Below are positions 34,751 to 46,324 of a stretch of DNA of 64,000 nucleotides, in pieces; position 1 is the stretch's first letter, and each line of letters starts with the position of its first letter. The notes below the pieces were generated by a model. It was not told the origin of the DNA and searched no databases. It saw only the letters and a program-made list of their open reading frames with translations. The translations under genes and the position numbers were made by a program. Origin of the DNA: Liquidambar formosana (Eukaryota; Streptophyta; Magnoliopsida; Saxifragales; Altingiaceae); the NCBI GenBank assembly GCA_039720395.1, contig CM077824.1:16434046-16498045 (forward strand), read 5' to 3'.

Positions 34751-37679
34751 AAAGGCTTCAGGCCCTGATGGTTTACTTGCTTTGTTTTATAAAAATTTTG
34801 GCATATAGTGGCTCCTTCCGTTTATAAGTATGTGTTTGAATTGTTTAATAATGGTAGTCTTCCTCGTGAATTAAATAGTACGTTTATAGCTTTGATTCCA
34901 AAAAATGATAACCCTAAGAATTCTAATCCTTTTCGTCCTATTAGTTTATGCAATATAAGTTATAAAATTATTTCTAAAATTTTGACAAATAGAATGAAGC
35001 TATTAATGGATAAAATTATTTCTCCCTTTCAAAGTGCTTTTGTTCCTAAAAGACTTATCTCTGATAATATTTTGATAGCTCATGAGATTTGTAATACAAT
35101 GAGGAAAAAGAAAAGAAAGTTGGGATGGATGGGGATCAAATTGGATCTTGAGAAAAAGGATGATAGGTTGGAATGGCCATTTATTAGAGCTGCCATGGCT
35201 CAATTTGGTTTTGATAAGAAATTTATAAATTGGATAATGATTTGTATTGAATCAGCTTCATTTTCAATTTTGTTGAATGATATTCCTCGAGGTAATTTTT
35301 CTGCATCAAGAGGATTAGGCAAGGAGATCCACTATCTCCATATATTTTTATTTTGTGCACGGAAGCTCTTTCGACTTCCTTAATGGCAAATCAATATAAT
35401 CATATTGGAAAAAATAAGGATTTAATTGGTATTATTATCTGTCGAAAAGCAGATAAGATTAGTCATTTAATGTTTGCTGATGGCTGCTTTATTTTTGCCA
35501 ATGCGACTACAAATTCATGTAGAAATATTTTGAAGATTTTGGAAATCTTTTAGGACTGCATCAAGGCAAAAGGTAAATTTTTATAAATCCTCTATTATGT
35601 TTTCTAGTAATGTTACTAGATTAAATAAAGAGATTTGTTATGGGTGAACTTGGTATAAATCAGAAATTCAATATGGGAAAATATTTAGGGACTCCTATTA
35701 TTGAAGGAAAAGGAAAAAAATAAGATCTTTCATCAAGTACTTGAACATGTAAGTAACAAGATGCAAAATTGGAAGGCTAATCTTTTGTCAAAAGCTAGTA
35801 GAGAAATTCTAATTAAATCGGTTTCCTCTAGTGTCAATCAACATATCATGAATTGCTATCTTATCCCTACAAAAATTAGGGAAGAGATTGACAAACTCGA
35901 AAGAAAATTTTTTTGGAGTAACAATTTAGAAAAAAGGCCTATAGCTATGATCAATTGGGATAAAATTTGTGCCCCAAAAAGAGAGGGAGGATTAGTCATT
36001 CATAATACTTTTGATGTAAATTTTTCTTGCACGGCTAAGCTAGCATGGCGTATTTTATTTGATAGAGATAATTATTGGGTTAAGTTGATGAGAACTAAAT
36101 ATCTTAAAAAGGAAAATTTCTTTCAAGTCAAACCAATGAGTCAAGACTCATAGGGTTGGAAGAATATTCTTAAAGGTTGTGATATTGTTTGTAATGGTAT
36201 AAGGTGGTCTCTATGTAATAGAAAAGATATTCATTTTTGGGTTGACAAATGGCTCTCTGATAAAGCTATTTTTGAAATGGTCCCTAGAAACAAACTTAGG
36301 GATTTAGATTGGAATCTAAAGGTGGCTGATGTCATTTGCCCAGACAAATATTGGGATCGTGATAAAATTGATGACTTAGTAGATGCAAACACTGCTATAA
36401 AGATTTTTAACTATTCTATACCTGTTAGTGATTCTCCATATAAGATTTGGTAGGGTCCTGCTTCAAAAGGTATTTTTTCGGTGAAAACGGCTACTTGGCT
36501 TCATAGAAACATTAGATGCAAAAGAAAATTCTCAATCTTGTATAGACGCAATATAAGTTGGATTTGGAAGTTAAAATGTGCACCTAAAATTTGAAGTGTC
36601 ATGTGGTTATTCATGCATGGTAGGTTCCCTGTGAGAAAAACTCTTCATGATAGAGGTTTTAAGATTGATTTTCATTGCCCCTTATGTAATGAAGATGTTG
36701 AAAATCAAAATCATATATTTATGAATTGTAAATATATTAGAGATGTTTGGAGTACTGTGGAAAGAACTTGTCCCATTCCTAATGAGGATGTAGATAATAT
36801 CGTCGATTGGGTGGAAAATATTCGGAAAAAAATTAGTAAGAATAAGAAAAGTATGAGTAAGACAATGGAAAGAATAGCAAACTTACTTTGGCAAATTTGG
36901 TGTGCTAGAAATAATGTTATTTTTAGAAATATAATGAGACTTTTAATAAATTTTTAGTTATTGAAAAAGCAACAAATCTTTTTTCTGACTTCGCTTTGGA
37001 TAATACTAACCTTTAATCTACTAGCTTTATAAATAGGATGCAAAAGAAATAGAAAAAAAGTACAAGATTTATTCGTTGAATTCTTCCACATGAAGGGTGG
37101 TTTAAATTGAACTTTGATGGTTCAGTTAAAAATAAAAAAGGAACAACTGGTTCTATTATTAGAGATAGTTATGGTAAGCCTATTATCATGCATTCCGTTT
37201 GGTTTGATGATGATACAACAGTGCCTAAAATAGAAGCGATTGCACTTCGGAATGATCTTCTTCTTGCACAAGGAAAAGGAATTAAAAAAATTTATTTAGA
37301 ATGGGATGCTAGTATTGTTATTAATAGTATTAGTAAGTCACAGAGTTGCCCTTAGAAGATTTATAGTATTTTAAATGATTGTATGAAGATTATTTTATAG
37401 TATAATATGAAAGTTAGAATAAATCATGTTTATAGAGAAGGAAATCAAGCTGTTGATTTCTTAGCTAATTTAGGTCACATAATTAAAGGTAATCAGATTT
37501 GGGATTCTAATTTCCCGAGAGAAATTTTAGGTATTCTTTAGGAAAATACTATCGGTAGATCTAGTCCATGTTGGTGTTGACATGTTCTCTTCTACCAAAA
37601 AAACAAAAAATTAAAATTAAAATTCCTTTAAAATTGAATTGACTGAATTAAACGGGTCAAAGTTGGGATTTAGATTCCA

Positions 37680-38050
37680 TACCGAATTCTCGGTGCTCGA
37701 CCGTTCGGGCACAGCTAAGTCTCTTCAATATCTACCACTCTTTAAGACGTGGGAAGTTTCTTTTCCTTGACAGTTTTAAAAACACACCACTCACTTTCTC
37801 TCTCTCCCTATTAATACATTTCCTTTTCTGTCATTCTCAACAGAGTCAATACACTCATGATTCACCTCCTATATATAGACTACTATAGGACATATATTAG
37901 GAAAATGAAATCAACTCCATATATATATTTTCCTAGCTTCTTTAGGAAAAGAAAATTCCCATTCCCACAACCTTTTTTTCTATTCAAATTCCTCACATGC
38001 ATTGTGAGTTCTAAGCTCTATATCAATCTTTCCCTCTCTCTTTCGCTGTC
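37680..38050 (+). promoter_or_regulatory. TBL copy 3 promoter and 5' leader
   Basis: Near-identical to 12540-12908: same CT-rich block, TATA-like CTATATATAGAC at 37868-37879, and five-codon uORF ATG 37997 to TAA 38014. The LINE inserted upstream, with its right end at 37614, about 255 bases before the TATA. Expression effects unknown. Confidence 0.45.
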
Positions 38051-38316
38051 ATGGGAGCTTTCGCCATTGCTGTTGGCCTACTGGTGGTGCCATTTCTGCA
38101 CCAAGTGCATGGGGAGTATTTTACTAAGGTAGGAGGAAGTGGAAGCGACGGCTGTGATCTTTTCCAAGGAAATTGGGTCTCTGATGCTTCATATCCTCTC
38201 TACGATACAACGAACTGTCCCTTCATAGAGAACGCGTTTGATTGCCAAAAGAATGGACGGCCAGACAAATTCTATCTCAAATATAGATGGCAGCCTTCTG
38301 CATGCAACTTACCAAG

Positions 38317-40697
38317 GTGCACTTTGTTACCCTCTTCATCAGCTATATATGACTTGTTTTTATGTTTTGTAGCCTCTTGCTATGCATCAAAGGGTAATCT
38401 CTCTTGTTCTCTATATTTAAAGTTTAGGGTTGCTTAGACAAAGCCCAACCCTGACCCCACAAAAAAATAAAAAGAAAATTGCATCATCTAAAATCCAAAA
38501 AATAAATAAATAAATAAATAATTGTAAGGATAAATAAATAATTTTAGGTTCAAATCTCGCTAGTTTCATACTGAAATTGACCCGTTGACACCCTAAATTT
38601 AAACTGGTGCGACTTTAGAAGGGATACCTACAACAAGTTGTACTCATATTAATTATCTGCCTTCCCTTTCCTACATGCAATTAATCATTAATCATTGTCA
38701 TTGTATTTTGGGTTTGCTGAGTTTTTTTTTTTTTTCCATGAAGTGGGATATAGAATGCCACTTGAAAAATCTAATCACAAGCGCACTAGTAAAAGGAGAA
38801 CATTTTTTGGTCTACCTTGATTTTTGAAGGAAATTGTCCGCTAGCTGGTGGGTCTTTTGAATATTCTTACGGAGCCTTTTTTTTTTGACCCAATCTGTCA
38901 TATATATCTCCATTTCCTTCCTATCATATTTTCTTTTCAAAAGAAATCCTTAATTTTTAATATGCATTAGTATGGGAGAAATTGATCGTGGAAGGGTTCA
39001 TGTAAGTCATGTTAATGTACCTATAGAAAAGGCACTATTGTGAGTGTTTGGGGTTATATCTTAGAGTAACTATTTACTGATCACGCGCACCTATACATAG
39101 TGAGGCCATAATACTTTTAGGGCAATGTGGTTTCATGCACGTGTCCTCCTATACAGGCCAACATTCCTTTGCTCAACTTCATCTTATCTTAATTATATAT
39201 TTATTTCTGTTAATTCATTTGAAATTGTTAATTAAATTGTTTTCAATTTCATTGTATTTGTGTTTATATCAAATCTAATTTTAAAATAAAAAAATAATAT
39301 GTTTTACAAATCCAAAAAATTTTCCCAACACAAACTACCCTTAACCCTAGGAAAAGAAAAAAAAAACAAGGAAGGGAGAAAAAATAAAAAGGAAAGAAAA
39401 TGAAAGAAAAAAATAAGATCATATCAATCCAAAATTATTCCAATTTTCTATTGCAACCAAATAAAGAAAAATAGAATTCCTTTTATATATATATATATAG
39501 ATATATTTTCCCTTAGATAAAATCTGCATACCAAATAGAGCCCAAGTCAATGAGTAATCCTAATCTTGGCTCAAACATATAACCGAGCTCCAAATTATGG
39601 ACTACGCCGAACAAGCTGCAACACCAAAGCAAAAAGGAAGAAATGATGACACCCAAGTTTATGATTTGTAGGTGAAAAGAATGCATAATGCATTGTGGAC
39701 TATTGCATACTTTTCTTCAATGTGTTACCTTTGATATATATTAGACGTGATATGATGCGATGTGATGTGATTCAACATAGTCACGAAAGATCTCAAATCT
39801 GGTGTGATTTTGGACCCATAATAAAATCTAATCCGTCTTGGTACATTCTTACACGTTATAAGAAATTAGGTTTTTAAAAATAATTATGTTTTCAAGAATC
39901 AAAGTTGATTATGAGTAAATATTGGTCAAATAGCAATATATATATATTATTGAAGTTGATTGAGTATCTATCCCAGACGTCTAATTGGTTTTCACCTGCT
40001 TATTTTCGTGTATCGAAGTTGATTATCTATCCTAAATGTCTGGCCAGTCTTCACCTGATTATTTTCGTGTATCTTATAGCACACTATATACAGCTTTATT
40101 TATTTTTCGTTGTTTGTAGCCCATTCACCCCCAAGATTTGGCAATTATCTTGGGTCCTTTACCAATCTAAACGGCCTTGGCCCTACAGGCCTCATCCCAC
40201 AAGCTGGATTGAGTCTTTCATGTAACTGTGACATGGTCACGTGGTATCACAAGCCAATAGGAGAGGAGGAAAGTGGGATTGTCAGGCGACAATCCCACTT
40301 TCTTCTCTCCTATTGACTTGTGACACCACATCAGCCGTGTCACAATTACATAAAAGTTTTTCTCCACAAGCTATATATATATAAACTGTTGTTGGATAAC
40401 AACGTGCCACCAACCGTATCGAAACGGAAATTGCTTTTACATTATGGCAGTAGGAGATTCCCCCCTCAGTTGGGCTCTCACACCTAACAATGACTATGAC
40501 ATTTTCCATCATAAATTTCGTTTGGTTATTGGGAAAGTGCAGGAAAGGAAGGAAAAATTCCTCCCTAATTATTTTGTTTTATTTTTCATTCATTTTGTCC
40601 ACACCACAGCATATCAGATGTAATGGATTGCACCATATAATGGCTCTTTAGTGGAACACAAATGTATGATCCAACTTGATTTTTTTGTTGATGGTAG
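38317..40697 (+). other. Intron 1 of TBL copy 3
   Basis: 2.4-kb intron aligning with 13172-15902, carrying the shared minisatellite remnant (39949-40072) and foldback MITE (40211-40363). AT microsatellite at 39485-39500. No hidden gene seen. Confidence 0.7.
40211..40363. mobile_element. Foldback MITE in TBL copy 3 intron 1
   Basis: Orthologue of 15392-15560, flanked by CACAAGCT (40197-40204, 40365-40372). The central stem is nearly perfect here: CAATAGGAGAGGAGGAAAG.. pairs with ..CTTTCTTCTCTCCTATTG around GTGGGATTGTC-aggc-GACAATCCCAC (40273-40298), an uninterrupted 11-bp stem with a 4-base loop. In copy A the centre is scrambled and the loop longer. Confidence 0.75.
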
Positions 40698-40963
40698 ATT
40701 CAACGGCACAGATTTCTTACAGAGATTTCAAGGAAAGAGCATCATGTTTATAGGGGATTCGCTGAGTCTGAACCAATGGCAAGTCACTCATATGCATGCT
40801 TCATACAACCGCACCAAACTTCAAGTATACCTTTGTGAGGAATGGAGACCTCTCCACATTCACTTTCCCCGTGAGTTTGTGAATTAATTTCCTCTCATTT
40901 ATAAATTTTTAAAGCTAAAATTGTGAAATTTTTATTATTTCTTCGTATATTAAAACATTAGTA

Positions 40964-41185
40964 CTCCCTCCGTCTTTCAACGACTTAGTCATTTATTAAA
41001 CTCTATATTTCCAAAAATACACTTCCCTACTTAGTATTGGATTTCATGTTGAAAGTAATTATTAAAATAACAAAAGGATAGTATAAGAAAGTTCGAAAAA
41101 ATTTATGATTTGACTTTCAAAATGAACAAATATTTTGGGATTAAAAAATAGCAAAAAATAGCCTATCTACGTGGGATGGAGGGAG
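40964..41185. mobile_element. Stowaway-like MITE in TBL copy 3 intron 2
   Basis: 222-bp orthologue of 16164-16421: CTCCCTCCGTC..GATGGAGGGAG between TA dinucleotides, with an internal deletion near the left arm. Confidence 0.8.
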
Positions 41186-42650
41186 TATGTATTTACTTAT
41201 GAATCTCATAGCCTATTGGCCCCATTAACTTGGTTAATTAGTCCAATTTGAATTGACCTAGTCACTTGACTGGATGAATGACCGGACCTAATTTTCAAAA
41301 CAATGAGCGTAACCCTAGTATCATTTTGTAATATGCAGAGCTTCAATCTTAAGATAATGTTCTCGCGCAATCACTTTCTAGTAGACATTGTGATCGAGAA
41401 CTCCAAGCGAGTTCTAAAACTCGACTGGATTGAGGGTGGGAAAACATGGAAAGGATTTGACACATTGATATTCAATACATGGCATTGGTGGCTTCACACT
41501 GGAAGGCAACAACCGTAAGCTAGAGATCTTTGTTCACATTTTTCCTTCTTCAAATTCCCTGCAATTTTCTTGGACTTCCAACTCTTTTCATGTCAATATA
41601 ATTAAGCTACGGTTATGCTTGCTTTTGTTTGTTTGCAGATGGGATTATATTCAAGAAGGAAACACTATACTCAATAACATGACTCGTTTGGATGCCTATG
41701 AGAGAGCTCTGATGACATGGGCTAAATGGGTAGAGTCCAATGTAGATTCTACAAAAACAAGGGTCATCTTCCAGGGCATTTCCCCAGATCATTATAAGTA
41801 AGTAATCTAAGGGTCTGTTTGAGGGTCCAAATGGAGAATAAACAATTATTGACATTTTACGTGCACAAATCCATCGTTTTAAATAGGGATATTTTAAATT
41901 TTTTTTTTAAAAAAATGATGACCATCATCACAAAAACAAGTAAAAATTCATGAACTTCTAAGATTAATCTCATAATATCAAATATGCTAGTTACTGCCAA
42001 CTCTTTCAAATAATCTCATCCAAGATAAAGGATATATGCCTTCAATACTTTGCAAAAAAACAGAGATACTCCCCATAATTTTTGTCGTTGTTTTTTTTCT
42101 CATTGACTTAGTGGAAGTAACTGGGCGGAGCCAGATGTGAAGGACTGCAATGGACAAACACAACCAATACTCATGCCAAAATATGCAGGCGAACCACATC
42201 CAGCACAAAGTGTTGTTAAGAAGGTCTTGCAAAGAATGTCGAAGCCAGTTTATTTGCTCGATGTAACAACCCTTTCACAGCAAAGAAAAGATGGTCACCC
42301 TTCCATCTACGGCTATGGAGGGAACCATGGGATGGACTGCAGCCATTGGTGTCTTCCCGGAGTTCCCGATGCCTGGAATCAACTTCTATATGCAGCTCTG
42401 GTTCAGAACTAACTTCATTTTTTTTCCGCCAATGTTTGTCACACGAAAGCAATGGTGCAATTGGTTATTTTGGAGTTTAGACTGCCAATAAGATTACTAA
42501 ATTTTTTTTCTATAGCAACTTGAAATTGTGTTCCTGACTTTTTCATAGAAATTGGATGGCCATATTGGGCTTTCAGTTGAATTTGAAGGTACAAATTCAT
42601 TATAAAAATAAAAAAATGCTACCATTAATTTATATCTATATCTAGAGTCC

Positions 42651-43020
42651 TTTTATTATCAAGTGCATTTGATGAAACTTTACAGTCAAGTGCACTTCAA
42701 AACTCTTATCTGCAAATTGTATTTTGTAAAACCAACTGTTAGATTAATTTTAATTCATATGTAGGTAATGCATGCCAAAAATCATGTTGACCCAAAATTA
42801 AGAGCCGCCTCATCCATAAATGAATGATTGTTATTGATTGAAAAATATAAGTTTTGGATCGAATGGCAATCGATCTTAGATCGACTTGCTTTTTGGTACG
42901 GATCACCTACATGAGAAAGCTATCTAATCTAACGGTTGGTTTCAAAAAATATGAGTTGCGGTTAAGAATTTTGGAGTGCACTTGATGCAAAGTTACATCA
43001 AGTGCACTTGATAATAAAAT
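42651..43020. repeat. Foldback element downstream of TBL copy 3
   Basis: Same element as 17893-18668 without the internal MITE. Arms TTTTATTATCAAGTGCA and TGCACTTGATAATAAAA. The TTTCAAAAA at 42940-42948 is the empty site. Confidence 0.75.
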
Positions 43021-43069
43021 GACTCTCTATATCTATATTTATATTTATAATAAAAACTAGGGTAAATTG

Positions 43070-44331
43070 CACTTAAGGGTCCAGAGTTTGAGGTAGATTT
43101 CACATAAGGGTCCCAAATTTTAATTGGGTCAATTTGGTACCCAAATTATTAATTGGGTTTCAATTTAGGGTCCAACGTCAAAATCGTTTGTTGATTTGAT
43201 GGAAATTTTGCACATGATGTGCATGTGACCAAATTAAAATTATCTTATCCTTATTTTGCCCCTCACCCTATTTTACCCACGTGAAGCTTCCATGGCTGGT
43301 ACTGGAGCATTCCCCCATTTTCCCTCTTCTGATCATTATGGATAGCTTGCTCCCAGCGATCCACCCTTAATCACCAGCACACTGGCACACCATTTTTTCT
43401 AGCGATGAAGCAAACAAAAAAAAGAAAAAAAAAAAAAAAAAAGGAAGAATAGCCACATAATGAACAAATGAGGGAAAAATCGACTATTCTCCGGCGATGA
43501 AGGTCCCAGCGACCATTCTCCGGCGACGACTCCATCGCCATTGATTTGGGAGTGTAACGAGCGTTGCCATGGCACACCAATTTTTCTGGCAATGAAGCCA
43601 GAAATAAAAAATAATAAAAAAATACAACAACCACATCAAAGGCCAGTAAAGATTGAGATCGCAAACCACCAAGCCGCAATAACGCCAGATCTATTGCCTC
43701 TGGTCTCCTCGTCTACACCTCCGGCAGCTCCATCGCCGTTGTTGACTCCCTAGGCCTTCGACCTCCTCGCTAACTCTCCATGATCTACCCTCTCTCTCAG
43801 TCGGGATCCAATACCTATCATGGATCTAAGCCCAACCCGACTCATTCCTCCTCGCCGCCATCAACGGCCCTACCCTCATCTCCCTTTACAACACCTCTAC
43901 CAGCTGTAGCATCTTCAAATACCATGATCCCCATCCATTTCATGTAGGGGGAAAAAAATGGCGTGGGTTTGAGAGCAAATGAGATGCCCAAGTAACCAAA
44001 TTAAATTAGACGACAACGGTGAGGGTTTGGAAGAAGAAGACGGAGGCGGGGGCGTAGCGGGAGAAGAACATAGATAGGGGTGGATTGCAGATTGCTGGGA
44101 AAGGTGGAAGGAAGAGGATGGAGATGAGCTTCTCGAACAATTGCTCAAATAAACTTTACTTTAAACGACGTCGTTTTTTTAGGGGGCATTATAGTCATTT
44201 CACAGATTCTGTTAACGCCGTCTCTAATTTTTGTTCAACTCTAATGTTGGGTACCAAATTGACGCAATTAAAATTTGGGACCCTTAAGTGAAAAATACCC
44301 CAAACTCTGGACCCTTAAGTGAAATTTACCC
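43070..44331. mobile_element. Non-autonomous MULE (possible Pack-MULE), 1262 bp
   Basis: Terminal inverted repeats of about 90 bp: left GGGTAAATTGCACTTAAGGG and its near-complement ..CCCTTAAGTGAAATTTACCC at the right. Flanks TAAAAACTA (43061-43069) and TTAAAACTA (44332-44340) form a 9-bp target duplication with one mismatch, typical of Mutator-like elements. The interior (about 43480-43950) is GC-richer than its surroundings and holds short open frames on both strands, including SGLLVYTSGSSIAVVDS near 43700. That resembles the start of a WD40-type protein and could be a captured host-gene exon. Confidence 0.82.
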
Positions 44332-44340
44332 TTAAAACTA

Positions 44341-45560
44341 TTATTAAAAATTCTCTTAAGGAGAAAAACTTTTGATTGACTAAATATATTACCCTTACCC
44401 AAAAGGGCTCAGATCCTCTCCAGTTTGCTCCTCTCCATTTCCCTCTAGTATACAGCTCACAATTCGCCACATTGTCTAAAGCCAATCCAACAGCTTGTAA
44501 TGACCATGTCATCCTTTCCACTACGTGTGCTCTGTTATCTTCTCAAAAGGGTAACAGCTACTATGACAGGGTAATATACTCTTCGGCGGCAATCAAACTC
44601 CATGAATGGGAACCAAAGGTGCATTTGTGAATTGCCATGACATTTTTTCTTTCTCTTTTTCAATCGAACATCATATTTTATACTTATTTTTCAGAAATTT
44701 TTTCAAAGAGTTGGATTTAGAAAGTTATGGTGACTCCCTTAAGATTCACCCTGTGGAATCAAACAGGACAAAATCTGTGTTAATATTTTTCTTTCTTTCT
44801 TCTGTAAAAATTCTGACAATTTGGTTGTGGTAATATACAATAGATCCTAACCCAATCTCCTGTTTCTCCCTCTACCCATCGCTGAAGCAAATCATATGCC
44901 AATGAAATCAATCGTTTGCTAACAGATTGCATTTATAATCCAAATCCCATTGGCAAAGGGATTGCAACAATGCTCTGAAGAGGCCCATAGCAGAGGTTAT
45001 TAGAGCATAGAATCCATGGAAATAGAAGGATTAAGAGTTTAAAAACATGGGTTATGCCCAAATTTTGAATTTATAAGATGACAATGGCATCTAATCCAAT
45101 AAATCAATTCCATTTTGTGTCTTCCTTATTGCATTGCCGTTTTAGTGATGGAATGATAGTGCTGGTAAGCTAAGAATGTGAAAATGAGTCTGCAAAGTGA
45201 CTTGGCCCATCAAGAACCCTTAGATTTGGGTGAGCTGTTAGTAGCCGTCAACTGGACCCAACTGGAGGTTAGCGGACTAGAGGGGATCTGATCCCCACCT
45301 AAAATAATAAAGACATCATTACTCTTTTTAAACAACAATACTTCCCTTTTCTAATGTAACTATACTTATGCAAACAATCATAATGCCTTCAAAACCTCCG
45401 CCTCCCTTTTTCTTCTTCCAAAATTCAACCTTTTAAGTTTCGTTTGTTTAGTAATCTTTAAGTGATAGGGTTTCAAGAGTAACATGAGCTTCACAAATTG
45501 CTATGTTTCCTTACTATGTTTCCCTTATTTTTTGGCTTCATGCTAAATTAAAAAAATTAA
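44341..45560. other. Copy-B-specific block, possibly a degenerate DNA transposon
   Basis: No counterpart in copy A. Sequence near 44405 (GGGCTCAGATCCTCTCCAG) is roughly complementary to sequence ending near 45298 (..AGAGGGGATCTGATCCCC), suggesting ~0.9-kb terminal inverted repeats, but I see no clean target duplication. Short frames (44376-44630, 44606-44833) have no recognisable domain. Confidence 0.35.
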
Positions 45561-45875
45561 TGGGATTAAATCGATTGGTATGCCAAGGATGTGTGTGAAG
45601 TTTTTATTTGTCTTTGATTGCATTATTAACTCCTCACTTTTTTCAGTTTTAAAGTGAATTATGACCATGCTAGGTTTACACTGTGCCAACCAAGTAGGCT
45701 ATAAGTATAACCCAAAAAAAAAAATATATTGAAAAGAGTTACTGACACTCTTAAACCTGTATTTTGCTTGGACATTTTTTTTAGAATTATTAATGCAATT
45801 AATGCTTGTACCATTCATCTTCATTTATTTTCGTATTTTGTGAATTCAACCATTGGATTAGATTACCTTCTCATG
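45561..45875. other. Duplication tail, block 1 start (copy B)
   Basis: Matches 18700-18730 followed directly by 22096-22336, showing the chromosome before the LINE inserted in copy A. Non-coding. Confidence 0.7.
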
Positions 45876-46324
45876 TAAGAGCATCTCCGACAAAGGTACC
45901 AAAGTTGGATTTGCTACCTCTACCTCCAAAAAATAGCTCCAACAGAGGTAGTATTCTGTTGCAAGAGGTAGCAAAAGTACAGTATCAAATTTGCTACCTC
46001 TTTCTCTCACTTCAAAGTTGGGAGAGGAGAGAGAAGGTAGCAAATCATATTTGGGATTAAAAAAAAAAGATGAAGTTTACTTGGGCATCCAACACTAGAT
46101 TGCAACATCGTCAATTGTCTTCAACAAGAAAGCCCAGGAACAACCTTCCATCACTGTCGTCGGAGGAAGCCATCACCGTCGCCGGATAATAATCACACTT
46201 GTTTTTGGTTCCAACAGTCTTAAAATTTATAAAATAATATTTAAATATATTTAAAGTATTAAAACATTAAAATATATGAAATAATAATAAAATATTGAGA
46301 GTTGCTACCTCTCTTGGAGCTCCC

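Larger units (their letters stand above)
31892..37542 (+). pseudogene. LINE ORF2 (endonuclease-RT-zf-RVT-RNase H), multiply broken
   Basis: Endonuclease at 31892-32789: SWNVQG, LLETH and GDFN are kept, but the C-terminal block reads SSNHTPIVLDM where plant LINEs normally have SDH, a probable active-site Asp to Asn change; a frame break near 32376-32445 splits it. RT: 32716-33256, then 34751 onward after removing the LTR (junction reads ..PDLK-ASGPDGLLALF..). FRPISLCNISYKIISK and KLDLEK are present, but the catalytic FADD appears as FADG (35477-35488), and a frameshift lies just before the RQGDPLSP block. zf-RVT about 36601-36760 (CPLCNEDVENQNHIFMNC). RNase H 37107-37542 begins NFDGSVKNKKGT and contains stop codons. 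It cannot encode an active enzyme. Confidence 0.9.
31290..37614 (+). mobile_element. LINE (L1-type), 5'-truncated, ~6.3 kb, with nested solo LTR
   Basis: Flanked by a perfect 15-bp target duplication AATTAAAATTCCTTT (31275-31289 and 37615-37629) and ending in an A-rich tail (from about 37596). The target, part of the TBL upstream region, is uninterrupted in copy A at about 12470-12485. Content in order: ORF1 C-terminal remnant, AP-type endonuclease, RT (split by the LTR at 33257-34750), zf-RVT and RNase H. It begins inside ORF1, as expected for incomplete reverse transcription. Confidence 0.93.
38051..42412 (+). pseudogene. TBL copy 3, frameshifted in exon 2
   Basis: Exons 38051-38316, 40698-40870, 41339-41514, 41639-41797 and 42112-42412 align with copy 2 throughout with intact splice sites. 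Exon 2 is 173 bp instead of 172: an extra A after the GDS motif (CAATGGCAAGTCACTC against CAATGGCAGTCACTC) shifts the frame. From ..SLSLNQWQ on, translation reads VTHMHASYN.. to a stop just inside intron 2. Exons 3-5 stay open in the ancestral frame and keep [15 protein letters not shown], so the lesion is recent or an assembly error. If real, the product would be a truncated protein with signal peptide, PMR5N domain and the GDS segment only. Exon 1 encodes the same signal sequence as copy 2 with one extra serine codon (GGSGSDG). Confidence 0.85.

Noticed and set aside
40783..40790. Alternative splicing that could rescue the TBL copy 3 frameshift
   Set aside because: The only usable donor is the GT at 40871 and the acceptor at 40697 is fixed by homology; no GT or AG shift of one base restores the downstream frame.
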